Below, in pieces: positions 26,485 to 37,953 of a stretch of 64,000 nucleotides of DNA. The position numbers and the translations under genes were made by a program. The notes beneath the pieces were generated by a model, which saw only the letters and a program-made list of their open reading frames with translations, made no database searches and was not told where the DNA came from. This DNA is from Gaeumannomyces sp. JS-464 (Eukaryota; Ascomycota; Sordariomycetes; Magnaporthales; Magnaporthaceae): contig NGZR01000004.1 of NCBI GenBank assembly GCA_002197995.1, forward strand, positions 992,001-1,056,000, given 5' to 3'. The first letter of the stretch is position 1, and the number at the start of each line of letters is the position of its first letter.

Positions 26485-28108
26485 GAGGCATTAGAGCAAA
26501 GCAGACTTCAACGATCTTCGGCTTCCGACCCAACGGCCATACCCAACCGGCGGACTAAGGATATTTGCCTTTTCGGGGCGCGCTCGCTGTCCAGCAACGG
26601 CGCCTGCAAACGTCCAGTGGCGGCCAGAGGTCGCCGAATCTAGTAACGGAGGCCGCCGACTGCTGGTTTTTCGATGATGTTGTCCTGTCTTGTATTTTTT
26701 TTTTCTTTTTTCTTCTGCAATGCCTGGCCGCGTCAGCCGACCACCTCCTTTCACCAGACGCTCCCTAGCGGCGACTGTAGTCTCGCTCAATTGTCAGATA
26801 GAGTTCGACGGACTTGTGTCTCCAGACAATCAGTTAAAATTGCTAAACAGTGTCAGCTGAGGAGCGTTCTCCTCGGGGGCGATGACCGAGGCGCTCTCAT
26901 TGCCCCTTGCAGCCAACCACAAGGTTCACGACCAAAGACCAACTAGTAAGTAACCGCCCTGGTCGTTGGGTCGCTCCCTTCGTCCGACTGAGTATTGGAA
27001 CTTTGGATAGTCGGTGAAGCTCAAGGGATCGAACTCGAACTCCAGACTAAGTGCGCGGCCTTGTTTTGGAAGGTGGCTGGTGGTGCGCGGCAGCAAGTCA
27101 AAGTTCAGGCACCCGTGATTTTTATTTCTTCGTCGTCACGGGTTCACTGGGACCGTGCGTGCTTGCCTGCCTGGGGAATCACCTACCATTTCCTACCACT
27201 CCTCGCCGCGAGTTTCCTCAACTGCAGTGCCAATACTGTCCCATTATTCATGAGGCTGAACATTCGCTAGTATCTGACCCAGCCGAACACGGCTCGTGCT
27301 GGGCGACTACCATAAGCCCCATTCCAACCTGGCATCAACAACCGAGAGCCAAGGTTGCTAGGGAATAGGCGACGGAAAATAATGAACAAAATAACCAACC
27401 AAAAATTGCATGCCACCAGACGCGAATCCAATTGCATTTACTGTAATTCCGAGACCACCTAATTCCGACAGGACAAAAAATGAGGATGCAAATCCACCCG
27501 GACCAAGCACAAAAAATGCGTTTGACTCCGCTACTCCAAAAAGGCCCGCGGTGGGAATCGCGTTTCCCGGCACGCCTCCCTTGTAATTCAAACGCCTTGA
27601 AAAGCGAGATGGATTCCCTTGGCACCGTCTGATCATGGCCCCTGTCGGCTCTTTGCGTCTTGCCTCCAAAAAAAGAATCAAGGCTTTTTTCTCCAGCAAG
27701 ACCATATCCTCCGTTGGCGCCGTCTCGTGCCTTCGTGTGTAAGACCCGTCCTCCGGGGCTCACCGCGCCAGATCAGACGGAAGAGAAAGTGTCCAACTGT
27801 CGGACAGGGCGCGAGGAGATCAAGGACAAGATTAAAAAAAGAGAATGCCTCCCAGGACTTAGGTGTTGACGATTGCCCGTGTTGCTGGCAGCCGAGAAGC
27901 CGGACGGGTTGCCAGCGGGAAGCATGGAAGAAGAGAAGTGGAGGAAGGTGTGGTTTAAAAAGACGTGTAAGGGATCTGATGTCGTGGGTATCATAAAAGA
28001 ATAAAGAAAAAAATGCTCATGTATATTCTTTAGAAACAAAAGTCGACTGGAAAGCGATGAAATAAACCAGTGGGTGATGCTCGAGAAGGACAAATTAGGC
28101 AGGAGGCG

Positions 28109-28522
28109 TCATGCGCTGGTGTTGTCCCAGTACCGCCGGCGGGCGGCGGTGGCGATCTTGTTGTCCCTGAAACGGTGTTGGAAGTAGTTGAAGACGGCGA
28201 ACTCATCGCGCGTCAGCACGTAGCTGTCGGGATGGGACTCGACCTTGGACCACAGCTGCGTGAGGGCGGTCTCGAGGATGCCGGCTATGGTGGGGTCCCG
28301 TGCGCCGTCTGGGCTCTCGCGCGCGACCTCGAGAGCCTGTGCAACCGTCGTGTCCTGGGGCTCCTGGCGGTGGTGTTGTTGCGTCTTGTCCTGCGCCGTG
28401 GCGCCGGCCATGCCGAAGTGGGTGAGGTACGGCATTTGGTCCGGCGGCGGGTAAGAGAGGGTGCGTAATGAGCGGCTGTGGCTGTAGTGGTGGGGGATAT
28501 CTTGCGGGTGGATGGACAGCAT
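28109..28522 (-). CDS. Isolated small fungal protein, 137 aa, function unknown
   Basis: Single-exon ORF starting MLSIHPQDIPHHYSHSRS. Residues 1-60 are His/Gln/Ser/Pro-rich and probably disordered. Residues 61-137 look folded, with two or three amphipathic helices: DPTIAGILETALTQLW, SYVLTRDEFAVFNYFQHRF and IATAARRRYWDN. No signal peptide or membrane span is evident. The ordered C-terminus, the absence of low-complexity readings and a TATA-like stretch at 28564-28577 on the coding strand suggest a real gene. The style resembles small conserved Pezizomycotina proteins, but I cannot name a family and infer no function. It is the only supportable ORF in about 15.6 kb. Confidence 0.65.
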   Translation of the reverse strand: MLSIHPQDIPHHYSHSRSLRTLSYPPPDQMPYLTHFGMAGATAQDKTQQHHRQEPQDTTVAQALEVARESPDGARDPTIAGILETALTQLWSKVESHPDSYVLTRDEFAVFNYFQHRFRDNKIATAARRRYWDNTSA

Positions 28523-28838
28523 GGCGGAGGGCTGGTGAAGGGAGACCGAGGCCCGTCGTCCAGATATTATAATAAAGCGGAAAGGGTGCCTGTGGTAGGA
28601 CGGGGCCAGGAGGGGAAGGAGGAGAGCGGCCGTTTGAAAATTAATAAGGCCCGCTAGTGCTATGAATAAAATAAAGCTAAGGTGAGCGGCGGCTTGTTGC
28701 AGCAGAGCAGACAGGCGCGCGAGATGATGGGGGTGGGGTCGCGAGTTCCGGGGCCCGGTCGTTTGTCAGACAGGGAGGGCTCGGAACAAAAGGGGGCAGG
28801 CAGACGGCAAGCAACGGCCAAGGCTGATCTGGAGCCTG

Positions 28839-28843
<5 letters not shown>

Positions 28844-28874
<31 letters not shown>
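28844..28874. repeat. Poly(T) run, 31 nt
   Basis: Uninterrupted T31 about 320 bp upstream of the 137-aa gene (A31 on its coding strand), where a nucleosome-excluding dA:dT tract would make sense. Confidence 0.85.
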
Positions 28875-28875
<1 letters not shown>

Positions 28876-30089
28876 GCGATGCCGGGGTGGTACTTTTTTT
28901 TCGGGGTGGCTGCTTGATTGCTGTCTAGGGCCCTGCCCGTGGGAACCGTCACTTGGCGACGGGAGGACAGAGACGTGGATCGTCCTTAGTGGATCGAAAT
29001 ATGGTGAGGCCCGGGAAGGCTACACGGTGATGGAGCGACGGTGGCTTGCCGAGGAGCCGGGGCCGGACCTGCAGCTCGCTGAATGGGGACGAGAGGCGCT
29101 GGGCGAGCGAGGTTATAGCCGATGGTATACCCTCCAGGGAGTGGATGTGAGTGGTGCCGGCGTTGTATTGGATGATCGACCGCGTAGGAAATAACGGCGG
29201 GGATGTTGTTAATGTTGGTGGTCGAGGCTGGCTGGCTGGCTTTGGTTGGAATCCTGGCTTGGCTTGGTTGTCTTGGGGAGGGGATGCACGGAGGGTGGAT
29301 GATGGTGAGGGCCGGGCAGCTCGGAGACTTTATACATACCACCAACAGGGCGATGCGGGATAGCGAAGGCCGTCTCGATGTGTGCGTGTTGAACCCTGTC
29401 TTGCGAGTGACCCAGTTTGGCAAGCCTCCGTTGGATGGGAGCACCCCCATCGGGTCGTCTGGAAAAGTGCCACTTCCCGGGAATGCTAAGCAGGTAGGCA
29501 ATGCATGTGTACCTGAACGTTGACTACGCGCGCATAGCACACACGACCTAGCACTGCGGTTCTGCGCTGGACTGGACGGCTGCGCTGCCCAGACACGTCC
29601 CTGGCCCGACAGGGTTGCGATGGCTGGTTCGAGGATAAGCATGTCCCCAGTCGGGGCCAGGCCCACGGCACGCCTCGTCCTCGGTAAGGCGCCGAGCGGG
29701 AGGGCCCCCGGGGCGTGTGTCTATCGCGCGCTCGCTTGCTGCGACGCAGTGGGCCGGAGGAATTGCCATATCGGTTAGGCCGTCTCTTGCTGGGCCCCAG
29801 ATGTCCCAGGCCCCACCAAACCTGGGCCTTCAAACCGCTCCATGACTAGAGGGTACGTGCCGACACCGCGCCAGCGAGGTGCATTCAAGAGGCGACAAAA
29901 GTCTCGAGACGCGGCGGCCAGGAGAGTTTGTCGCGGAGCCTTTTGTCGGCAGCTCCGCCAAAGGTGTGGGCTCATTGGGGATAAAAAATAGCGAGAGGCA
30001 AAAGACAAAACCCAAACGTCAAGAAAGGTAAAAAAACGAAAGGTAGAGAGACGGATGAAAAAATAAAATAAACAAAATAAAACAGAAAC

Positions 30090-30106
30090 CACACACACAC
30101 ACACAC
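30090..30106. repeat. (CA)n microsatellite
   Basis: About eight CA units within a purine-rich stretch. Confidence 0.75.
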
Positions 30107-32847
30107 CAGCCAATGGTGCGATGCCTCCCAGACTCCCTCCAGCCTTACTGCTTTGGATAGTGGGCTGCTGACCGCCAACCTGGAAAGTGACATGCACTTG
30201 CGTCTGGTACTTTGGCCCTGTCCCCTCTCGGGGGTCATGCTGCTGCAATCCCTTGCCTGCGCCGCAAGGGATCTGCCAAACCTGAGAACGTGCTAGCGAA
30301 GTCGCCTTGCACGTGGCTGAATATCGGTGCCAACAGCCTATCGCTGTTCGGCAGGCTCGATCCCAGCGACAGGGCGCTTTTTTTTCTCTCTCTCTTTTTT
30401 TTCTTTTTTTTTTTTTCTTCCCCTCTCTGTCTCTCTTTGTAGCGAAACTCGGACACACGGATGCAAGGGTGGCACACCAGCACCAGCCTCAGCACAGGGT
30501 AGGCAGCACGGCAACGCAACAGCAGCCCGTTGGCCAGTGCAGCTTTTCGCGCATGTCTGACTGACATCAAATCTCTAAATGGATCCGTCTCTGGGTGCCA
30601 CGAACAAAAGGATAGGCCCCTGGCCTAGCACGCAATCTATCTGCACCCGGCGCTGTTGCGGAGATGGGGACGACTGCGCCCGGTTTTCTGTCCTTGTCCG
30701 TGGTCTTGGGAATTGGCTGCTTGGCCTGTCCCCCTTTTTTTTTTACCCGAACCATGTCCGAGGGAAACTCTGATATTTTCGCCAACCAACGCCAGGCCAG
30801 GAGAGCTCCTCAGCCACGTTGGCACCCCGATACGCGGACGGTTGAGGTCCCTCCTCCCTCGCTTATGGCCGTTCTTCTGTCAGACTATCCGCCTTGGCCT
30901 CGCCAGCTGAGTTTGGGCTGCCCAGAGGTTGATGCAGAACTCAACTTGCAGCGCGTAAAAGAAGGTTCTCCTGCTGCAGCTCGGAGCCGAATCGGCGAGC
31001 CAACGCCCTCCTTCCGGGCAATAGCATGCTCTGCCGTGAGATTAGCAATCCACCCAGTTACATGAAGATAACGTGGGTGAGCGACTGAGTGAGTGTGCGT
31101 CTGTGTGTGCGTGACCAACTTGGCAATCCAGTCAGGTGCGCTGCAGCGTGTCGCTCACCGACCGAGCGAGCAAACAGGAAACGTAACAAGAGGTTTGACA
31201 CGAGGATTTCGCCCCCTCGCTCTCGTGGACGACACGCCCCCCATCCCTGGACGAGAGCCGCCCTGTCACAAAGCAGAAACAGAGTTCGCCTTTCAGCCAC
31301 ACGCTGCCTGCTAATCTGGCAATTCCCAATAAGAAAAAAGAACGCACAGGTGCTGGGCGGGCTGGCGGGTTGGGTAAATAAGGCCAGGTACCTGGTCCTG
31401 GCATGTAAGAAGAGACGCGGATAAAGTACCTTCCTAGTCATTCGCACTGCCTGAGACTTTGCGGCAGAAACACGACGGCCCTCTCCTGCCTGGCCGCCGC
31501 CCATCAACAGCCGAGTTTCTGCAACCTTTTGGCTCGGACTGCTCCCTCAGGGTTCCTAGGGTTCACAGGACCCCGAGGCCAACATGTCAGCATCGGCGGT
31601 TGATTGGCCAGCCCAGAGCATTTCCAGCCGCGCGCTGTCGTCACAGAGGTGAGAGTGGGTGGGCCTCGCCGCCCCTCCGCAGCGCAGCATCAGGGTCCGG
31701 GCTTGGAAGGCAGAAATAACGACAAAGGAAAAATAGGTACACATCACAGCAGGCCAAACGGCCACACCCTTCGATCTGGTCACCGCCAGGCGTGGTGCGC
31801 TACCCGTCGACCACGCCCCTGGCCCTCCTCGCCCAGAAGGACCACCCACCGCGACGGGGGGCCCAGTGCTCCACCGGCGCTGGGGACCAACTGGAGCTGC
31901 CTACCCAGATCCGACGGCAAAGAGTGGATCGCCGCACAAATGATGATACCCGCTTTAACGTTAGTGGAGAGCTTGGCAAAACAAACTTTCCGTGCTGGGT
32001 TTGGAGCCCCGCCGTTAGTGATACTTGCCAGTCCCGGGCTTTACCCAATACCTTACGTTGTGGTATGCAAGGGATTCCCAACGAAGCGGATTTCTGGCCG
32101 CTTTTGGGCCTGCCGGCAGGCAAACGAAGGCTCGCAAAGTCACAGCCCAGTCGTGACCACGGGCGGCCCAGCATTCATGCCATTCACACACATCACATCA
32201 CATCACAGCACAGGACAAAGCGTGGGGCTTTGCACCGGCCCCGCTCTCGTTGCTGTTTCTGGACACGGACGAAAAGGCAGGGAACAATGGCAAGGCTAAC
32301 GGCTTGAACTGGCGAATGCAGGTGGGTTTGGCCTGTTGTTTGAAGACAGGCACAGCTCAAAGCTAATCTCGTGTTGTATTGGTACCTGGCCCATTACTCA
32401 ACTCTTACACAGCAAAACACAGCATCACGCCGGATAGCGAACTGCTCCACGCTACGACAGGCCCCCGGGGGCCACCGGGGACGACTCAAGGGAGGGAAAA
32501 CACCAAGGAAAACCAATATTGTGGTGACGTGAACGTCGTCAGACGGGAGCGGAGCAGCGGAGCAGACAGGCGCAGGCTCTTCGGGAACATGTTGCCGCAG
32601 AGGGGCCACAAAAAAAAGTGGCTGTTTCGCTTGTGCTTGCGCCTCGTCCTTCCCACCACCCTGGATGCCTCGCTTCCCTATTTCGTAACTCACCGCATTC
32701 GCTGGGCCTACGGGCTTGCAAGCCCTCTCCGGCCGGCAATTGGCACTTTGCAGGCATCCCCATGGCAGGGAGTGCTTGGCGCGCCAGCCTGGGTTCGCGC
32801 GGGTGGCCTTGCTGTCGCTCACCCACACCCGCGCCCATGCCTACCTG

Positions 32848-32865
32848 CACACACACACACACACC
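32848..32865. repeat. (CA)9 microsatellite
   Basis: Nine CA units in the gene desert. Confidence 0.75.
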
Positions 32866-34837
32866 TCTCAGATCCGCACACGAGCCACACCCCTCCCCAT
32901 CTCTGGCGCACCCTTGGCCCCCTTCCCTGGTCCTTGCCTGCTGGCAGGCGGATCGTCGGCCGATCTCGCCGGTGCGTAGCGGGCGGGCGGACGGGCACGC
33001 GCCAGAGCATGCTTGGGGGTCTGATCGGCTGCCACGGTCGGGGCGTGCCACGGACTACACCAAAGTACTGTGCTATGGATTTTGCTTCGTGCGAAAAAGT
33101 AATAATGAACCCCTTGTTTTGTTGGCATCCTTCACGATGGGGAGCTCCATGACCGTGGGAGCCGATCAGGCCCATGGACAGCAATCTGTTGTAAGCCCAT
33201 AATCGCTTGTGTTTCTGCGTGCAAAAAGACGCAGACCACCAAACAAGTGGCGGCAGGGGGAAGATACCAGCGCCCTCATCTCAACTTTTTTTTTTTTTTC
33301 TTCATTTTTTCTCTCACCTGTCCCTCATCCTCATCCTTTCGTCCACCGTCGCTTTAAGGAAGTTACTTGCTTTCAGTGCAGTTTCTCGGCTGCATAGAAG
33401 CTTTCGAAACACTGACACAAATGGAACCCGAACTCTCTTTTGAACATCGGATCTCCCTGCTCCCGCTTGGCCCGTCAAGCCGTCCGTCGTCCAACTGGGA
33501 AGAACAGATCCCCTTCGGGGTTTGCTCCTGGAGGGATGTTCCAGGTTGTGAGCCACCAGGCTGGGCAGGCGGGCAGGCGGGCAGGCAGGTTTTGCGGCTG
33601 CTGGCTGTTGCCACACACAGGCTGAATCCCCGAAAGGTCTACCGGATGGAACGTCACGTTCGCTCGGTCGTCGTCGCCTTGGCCTGGGGGCATCAACCAG
33701 AATCCCCACAGCCCAGCCCACCTCCCACTTTCTGGAAACGGGAAACGGGGGCCAACAATGGGGAGGCTTCAAGGTTGTTGGTTTCCAACGGCCCCTCCGT
33801 TGGTTCCCGTTTTGCAAGTCATGATTCTGGAGCCAGCATCGCCATGCTGAGTCGGGCGGCGCTCCACCTGCAGCTCGTTTAGGAAGCATTCTGGAATCTC
33901 GTCAGTCTCGCAGTTTGGGCCCCGCTGACAGGTGATTCATCTTGAGTTGTGGGTGGTTGTGCTTGATCCGATCAATGGAGTCCCAAGGACGGTCCACCTT
34001 TTTGCAACGGCAAAATTACATACAACAATCCACCCGCACCATGAGCTGCCCGAAGCTAATTTGGAGCTTGTGTATTGAGAGCGAGAAGGGAAAATGGCCG
34101 TCTCGGCCGATTGGCATCGTATTTTGTCTCGTCCCGCACGTGTGTGAGGGACCGAGGAGATGCGGTACGGCTTGATGGACGGACGCAAGGAGCACATTCC
34201 CAAAATGAGCAAAGGCGGACAGGCCGTGTCGGCGCCTTGCAGGCTTGGCTTTCCCAAAATTGAACCTTGCAGGACATCAAAGGGGGCTACCAGCAAGCGT
34301 GCGAGCGCCCACCGCTCACCAAGGCCAAATGATGTCCCGCCCCACACCACGGGCACAGGCACCATGTACCTATACATACCTCGGCACGCCCACACCTGCC
34401 CACCCAAACCTAACAAGGTTCATGCAACCGAGTGTGCTGACAGCAGCTGGTTTCCGTTTAGGCCAAACCTTATTTTAATGGCCTCCCTTCCTGTGGGTCC
34501 GCACGGTTGTGAGGGATCGTCCCTCCATCATCTCAATCTCAGTTGGCTGAGGCGGAGAAGTGCCAGACTCCTTGTCCCTGTACCCAAACGAAGAAAGAGA
34601 GAGAAAAAAAAGCAAAGAAGGCAGGAAAAGGACAAATGAAAAAAAACTCAGAACAAAAAAATGACGCAGAATTGAATTAGTAAAACAGCCGGAGACAAAA
34701 TGGCGTGGTCGGCGCCCTCCGCCACATGGTCCCTAATCATTGCTAAGAAAAGACCTCGGAGGAGGATGGTAGGCAGGCAATTGGCACCGTGGGTACACCT
34801 GCGTACCCATTCACTCGATCGTATGAAGATGCAGCCC

Positions 34838-34861
34838 TTTTTTTTTTTTTTTTTTTTTTTT
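34838..34861. repeat. Poly(T) run, 24 nt
   Basis: Uninterrupted T24 in the gene desert. Confidence 0.85.
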
Positions 34862-36810
34862 GAAGGCAAGCATCGGGTATGCAGAAAACTGCCACAGGGC
34901 CCTGCGCAAACCAAAAAATAAAAATAAAGAAAAATTAAAAAAAATCCGTGCCCTCCCTCGCTCTTTTCCCTGTGTGTGCCTATTGCATCTCCACCAGGGG
35001 GGGACCAAAAAAAGAAAAACGATTCAGGTCAGGGTAGGCGGGACATACACTAGGGTAAGCCAGTTGAGGCCAGGGGATGTGCGACGGACAAGTGGGCAGT
35101 GTCGGACCGGAAAATGTACGGCACCGTTTTTTCCCCCCCTCTCCTTTATGTGTCCTTTTGTTGTTTTATTATTATCATCAACCGCGTATTTTCCTCCCAC
35201 TTCTCGGTCGGGAGCAAAATCCCCGGGGCCAGGAGCCAGGCCTTTTGCTTTTTCCGCCGAGAAGAGAAACCCCGACAACCACTGCCCCCCGAATCAGGCA
35301 TGTGCCCGCCCCCGGGCTCGCAGGGCTGGCTGGGCGCAGGTTGGCACGGGTTGAAGTCTGGTTGCGTATGTGTTCTTGGCTCATCCGTGCGTGCTGTGCT
35401 GTGTTACCTTCATACATGCTGCCGCGGCTTCGTTCCGGGTTACCAACCATGGAAAAAAAGCGGCCGCCTCTCGCTTCTGTGGCTTTTTGCTCTCTCCGTC
35501 GTGCGGTTTTCTGCTGTATGTATGCCTGCCTTTTGCATGACAATCCCTCCAGCTCTCACGCTCGCTCCCGGGTTCGGCCTAACCCAAAAACGGAAAACCC
35601 GTCCGTTCATCGTCGTTCATCACAAAAGGGCCTCGGCTTTTGAGGTCTGTTGTTTCCATTAGACTTTCTTCCTCCTTTTCTTCCCTTCGTATTCCGACTT
35701 GTTCCCCTCATCTCAAGATATACCCTTGGCGGTGATCCAGAACCGTCTGAATGTGCCGGGCAGTCAAACCAGACCGTCAGGTCCCACCCCCTGGGTCTGG
35801 AGCAAGTCTAAGAGATAGACAAGGAAGGTGAAGGAGGGCGCGGGGACGCGCCCAAGAGCAAAGATGAGATCGACCTGCCAGACATCACACGCCAGCACGG
35901 CCCCCGTTCCTATCCATCGGTCGGGTCGACTGAGAGGCGTGCGCGAAATATCGGTGCTTGCCAGCCACCTACTGCCCGCCAAGATTGGTGGCTGTTGCAA
36001 ATTGCACGGGCCAACGTCCTACCCCTCCCCTTTTCCCCAGTCCCTCAGGGGATCTTCTCCAAGGGACTTGGGGACCATCTCGAATGCGGTGCTTTTACCG
36101 AAGCCATAAGAGGCCGTTCTAACTACAAGAGAGCATGCACACGGACGGAGCGCTTTGTGTTACCGATGGGCTGGAACCTTCAATCTTTTATGTGCAAGAT
36201 CAAGGGCCACATCACGCCCATCAGACCGCTCCGTCTCAGCCGCTTTCTTCCGATCTTCCCAGGCGCCTACTGGCGTGGGTGTCGGCGGACGGTAGACTTT
36301 CTGCCCAACTCAAGCTACTGCCGGGGACTGACGGCGATGTCGCAGGGCAGTTCCATGGTTGGTAGGGGCCGCAAACCCTGCAATGGCCGCTCCCTTTTCT
36401 CTCCCTTTCCTGCGTCGATGACCGGCAGCCCTTATTGCGTCGCACGACAGGCAGGCAGGTACCTTGCTGTTGCACGGCCATGTGATATCTAGGTAGCCTT
36501 GATGGTGATGTACAAGACTTGAAGGTGTCCGTGCGGGTGGGAGGAGTACCCTGAACTGCCTGAAGTCTATGCAAATTACCCTCCCCGGGGCCTTCCTAGT
36601 GTCCGGCGGGCGGAGAATCTCAAACGGCGCTTTCATCTAGCCCGTGAATGCGGGCTGTTGGATCAGGGAGCTCGTACCGGGAATCTTGGTGTACATAGTG
36701 AGCCTCCCATCCCTTCTTTGCTTCTTCTTTTTTAGTGTACACGCTAAGGCTCATATTTGGAAGGGAGGGGTGACGAGATTGGATGTGTATTCCAGCGAGG
36801 ATTACCAAGG

Positions 36811-37953
36811 TTATGCCTTGGGCCGCCGCTTGCCGATCTCCCACCCCCAAGATCTCAAGACTTTGACCACCCGGGGCGTGACGGCAGCCGTCAGGGGCAC
36901 CCGGATGAAGATGAAGCTCTTGTGCACGGCGTAGGCTAGCGCGAGTTGGGTAGCAAGGCCTACCGGTGAGGGGTAGAGACGTTTGGTGGTCAGCAACGTC
37001 AAACCAAGCAAGTACCGGCAGGCAAGAGACCGGAGAGGGCGAGAGTTGCCAAGACGCGAGGAGAGGTGAATTGAAAACTCACTAGCTTCCATCTTGTAGT
37101 TCTGCTGGGCTTCCTTGACGCCCCAGTTGTCGCCTTCGATGGCCCCTGCCCGGCCGCCCTCGGACGACGATTCCTTGGCGGCCGCCCGGCTGGCCCGCCA
37201 CTCATTCCAGAGCTCCTGGACGCGGGTTGGGATCAACTGAGACACGTTCGAGACGACGACGTGCTCGATCTCGGCTGCAAAGTCCGCAGTTGAACGTGAT
37301 AGGACGGGCGGCGTCAGTATATAGACTTTCCAATGTGCAGGGATTTCGGAACTCTTCCCCGGTGACGACGCCCTCCCGCTTCGGTGCTACTTCCAGGCAG
37401 GACGACGGAAACTGCTCCCGAACGCTATGTACGGGGGCAAGAGGAACAGCACGGGAAAGACTAACCAATCCGGTCTGTCCCAACGACTCGGACCGAGCAG
37501 GAAGCAGAATGGGAAGTCGAGCACGGACAGCGCAAAGTAGACACCGACCGTGGCCCAGCCATACTCGCGCGAGAGCTTCTTCATCCTCTGGCTCAGAGAC
37601 AGCGACTCCTCGGGAACCTCGGGAATCGGAGAGCTCTTGCCCGTTCTCCGCGGCCTCGACCCGCGAAACGCCCGGCTGGGCGCGGCGGTCTTGTTGGCCA
37701 CCTGCCGCTGCAGTGTTCCCCTCAGGCCCCTTGCCAGCGGCATGGTGGAGGCCTGTAATCTTTGCCAGAGCCCCAGGGGCTTCGGACTGGGGGCTCGGGC
37801 GCGGGTGCCTAGTGAACGCAAACCACCGCCCTCAGTTGTTCTCCTCCAAGCTTGTCGCCAAAAATCCTGTGTCGCCGGGTTCGGGGCCAGGTCCGCGGCT
37901 CGGCCCACGGCCCCGCTCGTGGCCCGGAAGGCCAACATTGTCCGCCGGAGCAT
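36811..37953 (-). CDS. FAM210/Nat2-like mitochondrial protein, DUF1279 (one frame break)
   Basis: Three exons (37953-37466, 37274-37083, 36959-36811) give about 275 aa. The N-terminus MLRRTMLAFRATSGAVGRAAD is Arg-rich and acid-free at first, as expected for a mitochondrial presequence. The DUF1279 core is split by introns: LSREYGWATVGVYFALSVLDF with FPFCFLL, then EIEHVVVSNVSQL, and the last exon LATQLALAYAVHKSFIFIRVP...WGWEIGKRRPKA. This is the pattern of fungal Nat2-like and animal FAM210 proteins of the inner membrane. One extra base at 37493-37494 (GG on the coding strand) must be removed for VRVVGTDRIG to follow FCFLL; all splice phases then fit. It shares a divergent promoter with AIM24, another mitochondrial gene. 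Confidence 0.8.

Larger units (their letters stand above)
21173..28108. other. 6.9 kb convergent gene desert
   Basis: Lies between the stop codons of the MARVEL gene and the 137-aa gene. I read all six frames: the longest ORFs (for example 404 aa on the minus strand, 22151-23365) are low-complexity Phe/Ser/Pro-rich readings of T/C tracts and show no domain. It contains a GGAGCA microsatellite, T14-C-T13, purine tracts and an inverted repeat (all listed). No tRNA or known RNA family recognised. Confidence 0.55.
28523..36810. other. 8.3 kb gene desert upstream of the 137-aa gene
   Basis: Divergent side of the 137-aa gene and 3' side of the FAM210-like gene. Numerous overlapping 60-250 aa ORFs on both strands have composition biased by repeats (Pro/Arg/Ser-rich) and none shows a recognisable motif. 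It contains T31, T24, T13 and CT-rich tracts and two CA microsatellites. It may contain long regulatory DNA or non-coding transcripts; nothing specific is shown. Confidence 0.55.

Noticed and set aside
27020..27040. GGGATCGAACTCGAACTCC, possible tRNA T-loop
   Set aside because: No stem pairing and no cloverleaf on either strand.
31604..33889. Overlapping ORFs of 190-257 aa on both strands
   Set aside because: Several frames are open at once with repeat-biased composition and no motifs, as expected by chance in GC-balanced DNA.
35995..36492. 165-aa plus-strand ORF
   Set aside because: No recognisable pattern, no signal or domain, overlapped by other open frames.
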